NCBI RefSeq assembly: GCF_017573465.1
Contig: NZ_JAGEPF010000004.1
Span: 1-64,000 of the forward strand
DNA: 64,000 nt
Direction of reading: 5' to 3'
From: Actinomadura violacea
GTDB taxonomy: Bacteria > Actinomycetota > Actinomycetes > Streptosporangiales > Streptosporangiaceae
The translations under genes were made by a program, and so were the position numbers. How positions within the stretch are numbered: the stretch's first letter is position 1; every line of letters begins with the position of its first letter. Shown here piece by piece: positions 8,126 to 16,202 of the stretch. The notes beneath the pieces were generated by a model, which searched no databases, was not told the DNA's origin, and was given only the letters and a program-made list of their open reading frames with translations.

Positions 8126-8912
8126 AGGGCTTGCGCGCCACTCCCCCGAAGGTCGTGACGGCGTCCGGGGGGCCGAACGGGCCGTCCTCCGGACGCCACC
8201 GCGACACCGGCACCACGCCCGGCTTCAGCAGGTCGAGCCCGTCGAAGTAGTTCTCGATCCGCTCGGGCGGGCGCAGGTGGTAGGGGACGGCGCCGGTGCC
8301 CGCGTACTGGTCGTGGGCCTGTGAGCGCTCGCGGCTGAGGTCGGTGCCGTCGCTCAGCACGAGGTGGCTGCCGGGCGGCAGGCCGCCCATGAGCTCCGCC
8401 ACGATCGACCGCGGGTCCTCCTCGTCGGAGATGTGCCCCATGATGCCGAGCATCATCACCGCCACCGGGCGGTCGAGGTCGAGCGTCGCCGCCGCGCGGC
8501 GCAGGATCCCGCGCGGGTCGCGGGCGTCGGCGTCGATGTAGTCGGTGACGCCCTCGGGCGTGCTGGTCAGCAGCGCGCGGGCGTGCAGCAGGACGAGCGG
8601 GTCGTTGTCGACGTACACGATCCGGGCGTCCGGCGCCACGCGCTGCGCGACCTCGTGGGTGTTGTCGACGGTGGGCAGGCCGGTGCCCACGTCGAGGAAC
8701 TGCCGGATGCCGGCCTCGCCCGCCAGGTGCCGGACGGCGCGGGCGAGGAAGTGCCGGACGGCGCGCGCGACGTCGGTCATGCCCGGATAGACCGTCAGGA
8801 ACCGGTCGCCGGCCTCCCGGTCGACCGGGTAGTTGTCCTTGCCGCCGAGCCAGTAGTTCCAGATCCGCGCGGAGTGCGGAACGGTCGTGTCGATCCGGGG
8901 CTCTTCGCTCAT
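8124..8912 (-). CDS. SAM-dependent methyltransferase, DUF574 (Methyltransf_19) family, copy B
   Basis: A 262-residue paralogue of the gene opposite. It has SARIWNYWLGGKDNYPVDRE near residues 13-30, FLDVGTGLPTVDNTHEVAQ (~70-88), IVYVDNDPLVLLHARALL (~97-114) and the C-terminal TTFGGVARKP that matches EYGGVLRKR in copy A. The clear but moderate similarity suggests an old duplication or independent acquisition rather than a recent tandem copy. The substrate is unknown. The stop lies 20 bp from the stop of copy A. Confidence 0.88.
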   Translation of the reverse strand: MSEEPRIDTTVPHSARIWNYWLGGKDNYPVDREAGDRFLTVYPGMTDVARAVRHFLARAVRHLAGEAGIRQFLDVGTGLPTVDNTHEVAQRVAPDARIVYVDNDPLVLLHARALLTSTPEGVTDYIDADARDPRGILRRAAATLDLDRPVAVMMLGIMGHISDEEDPRSIVAELMGGLPPGSHLVLSDGTDLSRERSQAHDQYAGTGAVPYHLRPPERIENYFDGLDLLKPGVVPVSRWRPEDGPFGPPDAVTTFGGVARKP

Positions 8913-9041
8913 GGGCGCCGTCTTCCGTCCGGGGGCTTCGCGATCAGCGGTCCGTCGCGATCAACGTTAGGGCGCGCGCCCGCCCGGTCAACCCTCTCAG
9001 CCGTCATGGGACGGATCCGGACACGTCATGCTAAGTTGCAC

Positions 9042-9056
9042 TGAAAACCGTTTTCA
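9042..9056. promoter_or_regulatory. Zur box
   Basis: TGAAAACCGTTTTCA is a perfect 7-1-7 palindrome ending 18 bp before the zinc-transporter start codon. It agrees with the streptomycete Zur operator (TGAAAATGATTTTCA type). Zn-loaded Zur should repress the transporter operon here. Confidence 0.8.
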
Positions 9057-9074
9057 TTTTCAGGAGCGAACCGC

Positions 9075-10025
9075 ATGTCCCCTCTGCGATCCCCCCGCCG
9101 CGCACCCGCCCTCCGCGCGCCCGCCCTTCGCTCGCTCGGCGCCGCCGCGGCGGCCGTCCCCGCGTTCGCGCTCGCCGCCTGCGGCTCGTCCGAGGCCGCG
9201 CCCGCGAAGCGGCCCGGCGGCACCGTGCAGGTCGTCGCCTCGACCAACGTCTACGGCGACATCGCGCGGACGATCGGCGGCGGCAAGGTGAGCGTCACCG
9301 CGTTCATCAGCGACCCGGCCCAGGACCCGCACTCCTACGAGGCCGGGACGCGCAACCGCCTCGCGCTCGCCCGGGCCGGCGTCGTGATCGAGAACGGCGG
9401 CGGCTACGACGACTTCATGGGCACGATGCTGAAGGCGTCGGCGTCCAAGGCCGAGGTCCTCGACGCGGTGCGGATCTCGGGACGGACGGCGCCCGCGGGC
9501 GGCGAGCTGAACGAGCACGTCTGGTACGACCTGCCGTCCATGGCGCTGCTGGCCGACCGGCTGTCGGCCGCGCTCGCCAAGGCCGACCCGGCCGGCGCCG
9601 GCACGTTCACCGCGAACGCCACCGCGTTCAAGGCGAAGCTGAAGGACCTGGAGGGCAAGGTCGCCGCGCTCAAGGCCGTGCACTCCGGCGACGGCGTCGC
9701 CATCACCGAACCCGTCCCGCTCTACCTCCTCGAAGCCGCCGGCCTGCGCAACGAGACGCCGGAGGAGTTCAGCGAGGCGATCGAGGAGGGCGACGACGTC
9801 GCGCCGCGCGCGATGCGCGAGACGCTCGGGCTGTTCGGCGGCAAGAAGGTGAAGGCGCTCGTCTACAACGCGCAGACGAGCGGCCCGCAGACCGAGCAGG
9901 TCCAGAAGGCCGCGAAGGACAACGGCGTCCCCGTCGTGCCGGTCACCGAGACCCTGCCGTCCGGCACCGGCTACATCGCCTGGATGGACGGCACCATCGC
10001 CGCGCTCGGGAAGGCGCTGTCGTGA
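9075..10025 (+). CDS. Zinc ABC transporter substrate-binding lipoprotein
   Basis: A 316-residue cluster A-I metal-binding protein (ZnuA/AztC type). The signal peptide ends in a lipobox with LAAC around residue 36, so it is anchored on the outer face of the membrane. Candidate zinc ligands are the His in DPAQDPHSYEAG (~78-89), NEHVWYDLPS (~149-158) and the C-terminal Asn/Asp region VYNAQTS (~264-270). The His-rich loop of some ZnuA proteins is absent. AGGAG at 9062-9066 precedes the ATG. It is first of a three-gene operon and overlaps the ATPase start by 4 bp (GTGA). Zn specificity rests on the Zur box plus family similarity. Confidence 0.88.
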   Translation: MSPLRSPRRAPALRAPALRSLGAAAAAVPAFALAACGSSEAAPAKRPGGTVQVVASTNVYGDIARTIGGGKVSVTAFISDPAQDPHSYEAGTRNRLALARAGVVIENGGGYDDFMGTMLKASASKAEVLDAVRISGRTAPAGGELNEHVWYDLPSMALLADRLSAALAKADPAGAGTFTANATAFKAKLKDLEGKVAALKAVHSGDGVAITEPVPLYLLEAAGLRNETPEEFSEAIEEGDDVAPRAMRETLGLFGGKKVKALVYNAQTSGPQTEQVQKAAKDNGVPVVPVTETLPSGTGYIAWMDGTIAALGKALS

Positions 10026-10693
10026 TCGCGATGCGCGGCGCGGCGCTCCGCTACGGCGAGCGGACGGTGTGGAGCGGCCTCGACCTCGACGTGGCGGCCG
10101 GCGAGTTCGTCGCCGTCCTCGGCTCCAACGGATCGGGGAAGACGAGCCTGCTGAAGGTGCTGCTCGGCCTGCGGCGGCCGTCGGCCGGGACGGTGACGGT
10201 CGGCGGGCGCCCGCCGCGCCGCGGAAGCGACCTCATCGGCTACGTCCCCCAGCACCGCAGCGTCCCGGCGCACACCCCGCTGCGGGCCCGCGACCTGGTG
10301 CGGCTCGGCGTCGACGGGCACCGCTGGGGGCCGCGCCTCCCCCGCCCGGACGCGCGGCGCCGCGTCGCCGACGCGCTGCGCGAGGTCGGCGCGGAGGCGT
10401 TCGCGGACGTCCCCGTCGAGCTGCTTTCGGGTGGCGAGCTGCAGCGCGTCCGGGTCGCGCAGGCCCTCGCGTCCGGCCCGCGGCTGCTGCTCTGCGACGA
10501 GCCGCTGGCCTCGCTGGACGCCGCGCACCAGCGGATCGTCAGCGCGCTGGTCGCGCGGCGGTGCCGCGAGCACCGCACCGCCGTCGTGTTCGTCACCCAC
10601 GAGGTCGAGCCGGTGCTGCCGTTCGCCGACCGCGTCCTGCGCATGCCCGGCCCGGCGCCGTCGGAGGCGGGGACGAAGACGGAGGTGGCGTGA
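10022..10693 (+). CDS. Zinc ABC transporter ATP-binding protein
   Basis: A 223-residue ABC ATPase powering the zinc importer. Walker A GSNGSGKTSLL (~residues 34-44), Q-loop YVPQHRSV, signature LSGGELQRVR (~137-146), Walker B LLLCDEPLASLD (~157-168) and the switch His in FVTHEVEP are all intact. It starts with GTG inside the stop of the substrate-binding gene and its own TGA overlaps the permease ATG by one base (TGATG), so the three proteins are translationally coupled. Confidence 0.9.
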   Translation: MIAMRGAALRYGERTVWSGLDLDVAAGEFVAVLGSNGSGKTSLLKVLLGLRRPSAGTVTVGGRPPRRGSDLIGYVPQHRSVPAHTPLRARDLVRLGVDGHRWGPRLPRPDARRRVADALREVGAEAFADVPVELLSGGELQRVRVAQALASGPRLLLCDEPLASLDAAHQRIVSALVARRCREHRTAVVFVTHEVEPVLPFADRVLRMPGPAPSEAGTKTEVA

Positions 10694-11559
10694 TGTGGCA
10701 TGAGATCGTCAACTTCGACGACTACGGCGCGCTGCTCGGCCTCGTCCGCAACTCGCTGATCGCCGGCGCGGTGCTCGGCCTCGTCGGCGGGCTCGCCGGG
10801 ACGTTCGTCGTGATGCGCGACCTGGCGTTCGCGGTGCACGGCATCAGCGAGCTGTCGTTCGCGGGGGCGGCCGCCGCGCTGCTGCTCGGCACCGGCGTCG
10901 CGGGCGGCTCGATCGCGGGCGCGCTGCTGGCCGCCGCGCTCATCGGCGTGCTCGGCACCCGCGCGCGCGACCGCGGCTCGGTCATCGGGGTGCTCATGCC
11001 GTTCGGGCTCGGCCTCGGCGTGCTGTTCCTGTCGCTGTACAAGGGACGCGCCGCCAACAAGTTCGGCCTGCTCACCGGGCAGATCGTCGCGATCGACACG
11101 CCCCGGCTGTCATGGCTGCTCGGCACGTCCGCGGTCGTGCTGGTGTGCCTGGCGATCATGTGGCGGCCGCTGGCGTTCGCGAGCCTCGACCCGGACGTGG
11201 CGGCGGCGCGCGGCGTCCCGGTGCGCCTGCTGTCGCCCGCCTTCATGCTCGTCCTCGGCCTGGCGGTCGCGGTGTCGGTGCAGGTCGTCGGGGCGCTGCT
11301 GGTGCTAGCGCTGATCTGCACGCCCGCCGCCGCGGCGGTGCGGGTGACGGCGTCGCCGGTGCTGGTGCCGGTGCTCAGCGCCGCGCTCGCGACCGTGTCG
11401 GTGGTCGGCGGGATCCTGCTGTCGCTCGGCGCCGGCGTCCCGATCAGCCCGTACGTCACCACGATCTCGTTCGCGCTGTACGCGGCGTGCCGCGCGGCCG
11501 GCGCCGTCCGGGCGCGGCGGGGCCGGACGGCGCGGCGGCGCGACACCGTTCTCACATGA
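10693..11559 (+). CDS. Zinc ABC transporter permease (ABC-3 family)
   Basis: A 288-residue membrane protein of the ABC-3 (ZnuB/AztB) type with about eight hydrophobic segments, starting with MWHEIVNFDDYGALLGLVRN. The coupling region GVPVRLLSPAFML (~residues 175-187) and the substrate-path pattern SFAGAAAALLLG (~54-65) fit the family. The basic tail RRGRTARRRDTVLT should face the cytoplasm. It is last in the Zur-controlled operon; no terminator hairpin is evident directly after it. Confidence 0.88.
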   Translation: MWHEIVNFDDYGALLGLVRNSLIAGAVLGLVGGLAGTFVVMRDLAFAVHGISELSFAGAAAALLLGTGVAGGSIAGALLAAALIGVLGTRARDRGSVIGVLMPFGLGLGVLFLSLYKGRAANKFGLLTGQIVAIDTPRLSWLLGTSAVVLVCLAIMWRPLAFASLDPDVAAARGVPVRLLSPAFMLVLGLAVAVSVQVVGALLVLALICTPAAAAVRVTASPVLVPVLSAALATVSVVGGILLSLGAGVPISPYVTTISFALYAACRAAGAVRARRGRTARRRDTVLT

Positions 11560-11740
11560 TCTCTTGACGCCCGCTCGGCACTGGCGGCCGGGCGGGCCCG
11601 GGCGGCCGGTCGCCGTATCCGGAATTCCGGACGCCTGTTCGCCGGGACGTTGCGATTCGCTTACCCGCCGATGGGCATCGCCGCAGGTCGGCAGGGCATC
11701 AGCACTCTGCGAACTGCAGGGCGAGAGGGAAGGGGACGCG

Positions 11741-12799
11741 ATGTGGGACTTCGCGGGCCGGGACACCGCCATCGACCTGGGGAGCGCGACGGTGCGGATG
11801 CATGTGCGCGACCGCGGGGTCGTCGCGCGCGAGCCGTCACTGCTCGCCCGCTGCCTGCACACCGGCAAGATCCTCGCGCTCGGGCTCCCCGCACAGGAGA
11901 TGGCCGGCCGCAACCCGGACGTCCGCCTCGTCCGGCCCATCCGTGAGGGCGCCCCCACCGAGACCGACGAGGCCGAGTACCTGATGCGCGCCCTCGTCCG
12001 CACCCACCACCGGCGCCGCTACACCGCGCGGCCGCGGCTGGTCGTGACGGTGCCGAGCGGGATGTCGTCCGTGCACTACCGGGCGCTGCAGTTCTCGGCG
12101 TTCCAGGCCGGCGCGCGCCGTCTCACGCTCGTGCCGACGCCGATCGCGGCCGCGATCGGGATGGGGCTCACCTCGTCCGGGCGGCCGGAGGTCGTCGTCG
12201 TCGCCGACATCGGCGCCGACATCACCGACGTCGGCGTCATCTCCTTCGGCGGGCTCGTCACCTCGCACACCGCGCTCGTCGGCGGCTCGTCGCTGGACCG
12301 GGCGATCGTCGCGCTCGTCCGCCGCGAGCACAAGGTGCGGATCTCCCCGGCCAGCGCCGAGGCCGCGAAGCTGGAGGTCGGCGCGGTGCCGCCGATCGGC
12401 CGCCGCCCGCTGCGGCAGACCGTCGTGCACGGCCGCGACCTCGGCACCGGGATGCCGCGCGGGATCGTCCTCACCACCGCCGACGTCGCCCGCGCCATCG
12501 CCGCGCCGGTCGGGGAGATCGTCGGCGCGATCCAGCAGGGGCTCGCCGGCTGTGGCCCGGAGATCTCCGGGGAGCTGCTCGGCGTCGGCATCACGCTGAC
12601 CGGCGGCACCGCCCGCCTGCCGGGCCTGGACCGGCTCATCCACGAGCGCACCGGCCTCGCCGCACGCATCGGCGACGACACCGGCGACGCCGCCGTCATC
12701 GGCGCCGCCGACGTGCTGCGCTCGTCCGGATCGCAGGAGCCGCCGGCCCGCCGCAGCTCGCCGCGCCCGCACCTGCTCACCACCGTGCCGGAGGGCTGA
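11741..12799 (+). CDS. MreB/Mbl-like actin-family protein
   Basis: A 352-residue bacterial actin homologue. The phosphate-binding loops are visible as DTAIDLGSATVRMHV (~residues 8-22) and VVADIGADITDVGVIS (~153-168), and the adenosine region as LTGGTARLPGLDRLI (~286-300). AGGGGA before ATG 11741 supports the start. It stands alone, away from mreC/mreD, and is divergent from canonical MreB (the SVP-type segment reads VPSGMSSVHYRAL). It resembles the second, MreB-like copies found in mycelial actinomycetes, for which roles in sporulation-wall assembly have been proposed. The last ~25 residues are Arg/Pro/Ser-rich. Confidence 0.8.
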   Translation: MWDFAGRDTAIDLGSATVRMHVRDRGVVAREPSLLARCLHTGKILALGLPAQEMAGRNPDVRLVRPIREGAPTETDEAEYLMRALVRTHHRRRYTARPRLVVTVPSGMSSVHYRALQFSAFQAGARRLTLVPTPIAAAIGMGLTSSGRPEVVVVADIGADITDVGVISFGGLVTSHTALVGGSSLDRAIVALVRREHKVRISPASAEAAKLEVGAVPPIGRRPLRQTVVHGRDLGTGMPRGIVLTTADVARAIAAPVGEIVGAIQQGLAGCGPEISGELLGVGITLTGGTARLPGLDRLIHERTGLAARIGDDTGDAAVIGAADVLRSSGSQEPPARRSSPRPHLLTTVPEG

Positions 12800-12840
12800 G
12801 GGGTCGCCCGGCCGGGCCCGGGACGGCTAGGCTGCCGTCC

Positions 12841-12918
12841 GGCAGGGCCGTAGCGCAGAGGTCGACGCACCGCCCGACCAAGGCGGAGGACGCCGGTTCG
12901 ATTCCGGCCGGTCCTGCC
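12841..12918 (+). ncRNA. tRNA-like RNA 1 (cloverleaf without U33) in the leader of an ankyrin gene
   Basis: A 78-nt element with a complete cloverleaf. A 10-bp terminal stem pairs 12841-12850 with 12909-12918 (one G-U). D arm: GCG/CGC (12853-12855/12866-12868) with the G18G19-like GG. Anticodon arm: CCGCC/GGCGG (12870-12874/12882-12886), loop CGACCAA. The variable region is 5 nt. T arm: GCCGG/CCGGC around the standard loop TTCGATT. Position 33 of the anticodon loop is G instead of U, CCA is not encoded, and three extra pairs extend the acceptor stem. TAGGCT at 12828-12833 is a good -10 box and places the start near 12841. The GTG of the next gene is 22 nt past the element. Confidence 0.7.
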
Positions 12919-12940
12919 CCTGGTCCGACGAGGGGGACGG

Positions 12941-14590
12941 GTGGCTCCGGATGTTCCCGCGCTCGGGTCGCCGATGGCGGCGGACGACCTCCGCGCGTGG
13001 CAGCGGGTGCGCCGGTACCGCGTCCCCCGCTGGATGATCGAGCAGGCGGAACGGCACCGGCGGGCGGGCGACTGGCGCGGCGCGTGCGCGGCGGCGCGCA
13101 TGGACGTGACGTTCACGCTGGACGGTGTCGCGCGCGATTTCGGCGCCGGCGTGGCCGGCCGGCTCGCCGCCGACCTGCGGCACTTCGTCCCCGACCTGCT
13201 GCGCTGGCACCTGCCGCGCGGTCCGGGCGACATGACCGTGTTCGACGAGCACCTGATGTTCCTCCTCGCCCGGTACGACGACCGGGACGCGATCCTGCAG
13301 GTGTCCGGACCGCCGTCGCTGGACGCGCCGCAGCGGCTGCGGCTGACGTTCGGCCCCGACGGCCCGCACACGGGCCGCGACTGGACGGGCGCGCGGCACC
13401 TGTTCGACGACCGGTACGGCGGAGGGCTGATCGCCGACTACGGCGGCGCCGGCCGCCTTCCGTTCTTCCACGCCGACGGGACGCCGCGGGCGCCGCACGA
13501 GCTGCCCGCGTCCGACCCGGGCCCCGGCGACGCCATGGCGCGCGCGGAATGGTCGATCATGCGGTACGAGGACGGCGACGTCGCCGGGGCCTTCGGCGCC
13601 GCGGGCTTCGAGGTCCGGCCGCCGGCGGATCCCGCCGAGCACGGCGGGTTCATGGCCGCCCTCCGGCGGCGCCTGGGACGGCCGCCGGTGCTCGCCGCGC
13701 GCCTGCGCCGGCTGGCCGCCGCCGGGAACGGCCCCGTCACCACGGTCATCGGATCGCCGTACCTGTCGCGCGAGATGGTGGCCGCCGAGGCGGACGGGGA
13801 CGGCGGCCGCCTGCTGCTGAGGCCCCCGGCGCCCGGGGAGTACCGGGACGCCAAGGCGGCGAACGACTGGCATCAGCCCTTCCCCGACGCCGATCTGCTG
13901 CGGGCCGGGCTGGTCGCGCCCGACGAGCTGCATCCGCTGGTCCGGTCAGCGCTGTTCCCGGCGCGTGCGGCCGCCGAGGGGCCGGTGGGGCCGCCGGATC
14001 CGGAGCCGCCCGGGCCCGTCCGGGTCCGCTGCCGCGGCGAGTGGCACGAGGTCCGGTGGGCCGGCGGCGTGCTGACGGGTCCGCACGGCCCGCAGGATGA
14101 GCGGCGCGAGCAGGCGCTGCGCGCGCTCGGCGGGCGGATCTCGGGGTGCTTCACCGTCCGGGGGGTGTGGCGGACCGGCCAAGGCCAGTTGCCCCGTGCA
14201 CTGCGCCGGCAGCGCGGCGAGCTGTTCCTGCGGGCGGTGCACGGCGACACCCCGGGCGTGCTCCGAATGCTGGACGCCGGAATGGACCCCTGCGTTCACG
14301 ACGCCCAGGGGCGCAGCCTGCTGCACTTCCTGCACGCCATGAACCACCGCCTGATCATGCCGCGGCTGCTGGCGGCCGGGCTCGACCTGAACGCCCGCGA
14401 CCGGTCGGGGCGCACGCCGCTGTCCGTCGCGGTCACCGCCCACGGCTCGCCGGCGCTCGTCCGGGCCCTGCTGGAGGCCGGGGCGGACAGGGGGCTCGGG
14501 GCCACCGGCCCGGGCTTGCGGGGAGGGTTCCGGCGGCTCGTCGAACGCGCCGAGCGCGAGGACCTGCTTCCGCTCCTCGACGGGTCGTGA
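12941..14590 (+). CDS. Ankyrin-repeat protein with unknown N-terminal domain (copy A)
   Basis: A 549-residue protein; GTG 12941 follows GAGGGGGA by a few bases. Residues ~15-90 form a conserved helical block (AWQRVRRYRVP, RRAGDWRGACAAARMDV, DLRHFVPDLLRWHLPR) shared with the paralogue at 17333. The middle has conserved HLFDDRY, PFFHADGTPR and ELPASDPGPGDAMARAEW segments of no known function. The last ~130 residues contain two to three ankyrin repeats (AVHGDTPGVLRMLDAGMDP; GRTPLSVAVTAHGSPALVRA). No signal peptide or membrane segment is seen, so it is probably cytosolic and protein-binding. The RNA element in its 5' leader suggests RNA-linked control or function. Confidence 0.8.
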   Translation: MAPDVPALGSPMAADDLRAWQRVRRYRVPRWMIEQAERHRRAGDWRGACAAARMDVTFTLDGVARDFGAGVAGRLAADLRHFVPDLLRWHLPRGPGDMTVFDEHLMFLLARYDDRDAILQVSGPPSLDAPQRLRLTFGPDGPHTGRDWTGARHLFDDRYGGGLIADYGGAGRLPFFHADGTPRAPHELPASDPGPGDAMARAEWSIMRYEDGDVAGAFGAAGFEVRPPADPAEHGGFMAALRRRLGRPPVLAARLRRLAAAGNGPVTTVIGSPYLSREMVAAEADGDGGRLLLRPPAPGEYRDAKAANDWHQPFPDADLLRAGLVAPDELHPLVRSALFPARAAAEGPVGPPDPEPPGPVRVRCRGEWHEVRWAGGVLTGPHGPQDERREQALRALGGRISGCFTVRGVWRTGQGQLPRALRRQRGELFLRAVHGDTPGVLRMLDAGMDPCVHDAQGRSLLHFLHAMNHRLIMPRLLAAGLDLNARDRSGRTPLSVAVTAHGSPALVRALLEAGADRGLGATGPGLRGGFRRLVERAEREDLLPLLDGS

Positions 14591-14642
14591 AGATCACCGA
14601 ATTTCGGGTGGTTCGCCAGGTCGGTTCCGTTACGCTGCCGGT

Positions 14643-14720
14643 GGCGGGGCTGTAGCGCAGAGGTCGACGCACCAATACTGCATGTTGGGGGACGCCGGTT
14701 CGAATCCGGTCAGCTCCGTC
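14643..14720 (+). ncRNA. tRNA-like RNA 2 (cloverleaf without U33) heading the SDR-LRR-ankyrin-MoxR-VWA genes
   Basis: Paralogue of the element at 12841. The 10-bp terminal stem pairs 14643-14652 with 14711-14720 (two G-U), with different bases from RNA 1 but the same pairing. The D arm is identical. Anticodon arm: CCAAT/GTTGG (14672-14676/14684-14688), loop ACTGCAT, position 33 = C. Variable region GGGAC. T arm: GCCGG/CCGGT with loop TTCGAAT. The two RNAs share the block TAGCGCAGAGGTCGACGCAC and GGACGCCGGTTCGA, while the acceptor and anticodon stems differ in a compensating way. TACGCT at 14631-14636 is a likely -10 box. The next start codon (GTG 14752) is 31 nt downstream. Confidence 0.7.
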
Positions 14721-14751
14721 CCGGATCCGGCTGACGGGGCGAGGGAGTGCA

Positions 14752-16197
14752 GTGACGGCCGTTGCGCGAGCCGGGGAGCCGCGGCCGACGGCCGGCGACG
14801 AGGCGCCCCGTCTTGAGGAGATCCGTCCCGAGGAGTTCCGGCCGGAGGAGATCGCGGCGTGCCTCCGCCTGCTGGAGCGCGCGCGGGGCACCGATCCCGA
14901 CGATCCGCGCTGGCGGGCCGTCCACGAGGCCGCGTCGCAGCTGCACCGGTCCGGCAAGAAGACGCGGAAGGCGGCCCGCAGAACGCAGCGGCGCGCCGAG
15001 GACCTCGAGACGCTCGCCGCGACGACGCGCTTCCAGGACCAGAACCCCGGCGCCGATCCGAAGCCCGAAGCGGAACCGGCGCCGGCCGAGCCGGAGCCGG
15101 GACGGACACTGTCGCGCGCGCGGTTCTGCTACGTCTGCAAGACCCCGTACCGGGACGTGCATCCGGACTACCACCTGCTCTGCCCGGAGTGCGCCGCGGA
15201 GAACCTGGCGCGCCGGCACGCCCGCTGCGACCTGGCCGGACGGCGCGCGCTGATCACCGGCGGCCGGATCAAGATCGGCTTCCAGGTGGCGCTGAAGATG
15301 CTGCGGGACGGCGCGGAGGTGCTGGTCACCACCCGGTTCCCGCGCGACGCGGCGCGCCGGTTCGCGGCCGTCCCCGACTCCGCGGACTGGCTGGACCGGC
15401 TGCACGTCCACGGCGTCGACCTGCTGGACATGCCGGGCGTGGCCGGGCTGCTGGACGCGGTGCACGCCCGGTTCGACCACCTGGACGTGCTGGTGAACAA
15501 CGCGGCGCAGACCGTCCGGCGGCCGCCCGCCTACCACCGTGAGGTGCGCGCGGCGGAGGCGCTGCCGCTGACCGGCGCGGCGGCCCGGGTCGACCTCGCC
15601 GGGGGCGGCCGGGCCGCGCTCGACGCCGGTCCGGCCGCGGCGCTCGCCGTCCCGGACGACGCGCTGTTCCCGGCGGGCCGGACCGACGAGACCGGCCAGC
15701 CGCTCGACCTGCGCGACCGCAACAGCTGGACCCTGCGGCTGCACGAGGTCGACCCGGGCGAGTGGCTGGAGGTGCAGATGGTGAACGCGTTCGCGCCGTT
15801 CCTGCTGACCTCGCGGCTGCGCGGGCTGCTGGAGGCGTCGCCGTTCCCGGACCGGTACGTCGTGCAGGTGTCGGCGATGGAGGGCAGCTTCTCCCGCGAG
15901 CACAAGACCGTCCGGCACCCGCACACGAACATGGCGAAGGCGGCGCTGAACATGATGACGCGCACGTCGGCGGCCGACTACGCGGCGGCGGGCGTCCACA
16001 TGACCAGCGTCGACACCGGCTGGGTGACCGACGAGCGGCCGCATCCGGGCAAGCTCGCCCAGTTCGCCGCCGGGTTCCGCCCGCCGCTGGACGTGATCGA
16101 CGGCGCGGCCCGGGTGTACGACCCGGTCGTGCGGGGCGTCGGCGGCGAGCGGCTGTCCGGCGTGTTCCTGAAGGACTACCGACCGGTGGAGTGGTGA
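14752..16197 (+). CDS. Zinc-ribbon/short-chain dehydrogenase fusion protein
   Basis: A 481-residue protein; GTG 14752 follows GAGGGAG. The N-terminal ~120 residues are charged and helical, ending in an acidic proline-rich linker. A zinc ribbon follows (CYVCKTPY...LLCPEC, ~residues 125-147), then a Rossmann short-chain dehydrogenase domain from ~160. The dinucleotide loop is unusual (LITGGRIKIG instead of TGxxxGIG). NNAAQTV and the VSAMEG serine are present, but the catalytic YxxxK reads TNMAK, so the Tyr is missing while Lys is kept. The protein is therefore either a non-classical reductase or a nucleotide-binding non-enzyme. The zinc ribbon suggests nucleic-acid or protein contact. It is followed 5 bp later by the LRR gene. 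Confidence 0.82.
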   Translation: MTAVARAGEPRPTAGDEAPRLEEIRPEEFRPEEIAACLRLLERARGTDPDDPRWRAVHEAASQLHRSGKKTRKAARRTQRRAEDLETLAATTRFQDQNPGADPKPEAEPAPAEPEPGRTLSRARFCYVCKTPYRDVHPDYHLLCPECAAENLARRHARCDLAGRRALITGGRIKIGFQVALKMLRDGAEVLVTTRFPRDAARRFAAVPDSADWLDRLHVHGVDLLDMPGVAGLLDAVHARFDHLDVLVNNAAQTVRRPPAYHREVRAAEALPLTGAAARVDLAGGGRAALDAGPAAALAVPDDALFPAGRTDETGQPLDLRDRNSWTLRLHEVDPGEWLEVQMVNAFAPFLLTSRLRGLLEASPFPDRYVVQVSAMEGSFSREHKTVRHPHTNMAKAALNMMTRTSAADYAAAGVHMTSVDTGWVTDERPHPGKLAQFAAGFRPPLDVIDGAARVYDPVVRGVGGERLSGVFLKDYRPVEW

Positions 16198-16202
16198 ACA
16201 GC

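Noticed and set aside
12841..12918. Ordinary decoding tRNA
   Set aside because: The cloverleaf is complete, but position 33 is G, the terminal stem is 10 bp and the element sits 22 nt before a start codon; the same deviations occur in the second copy.
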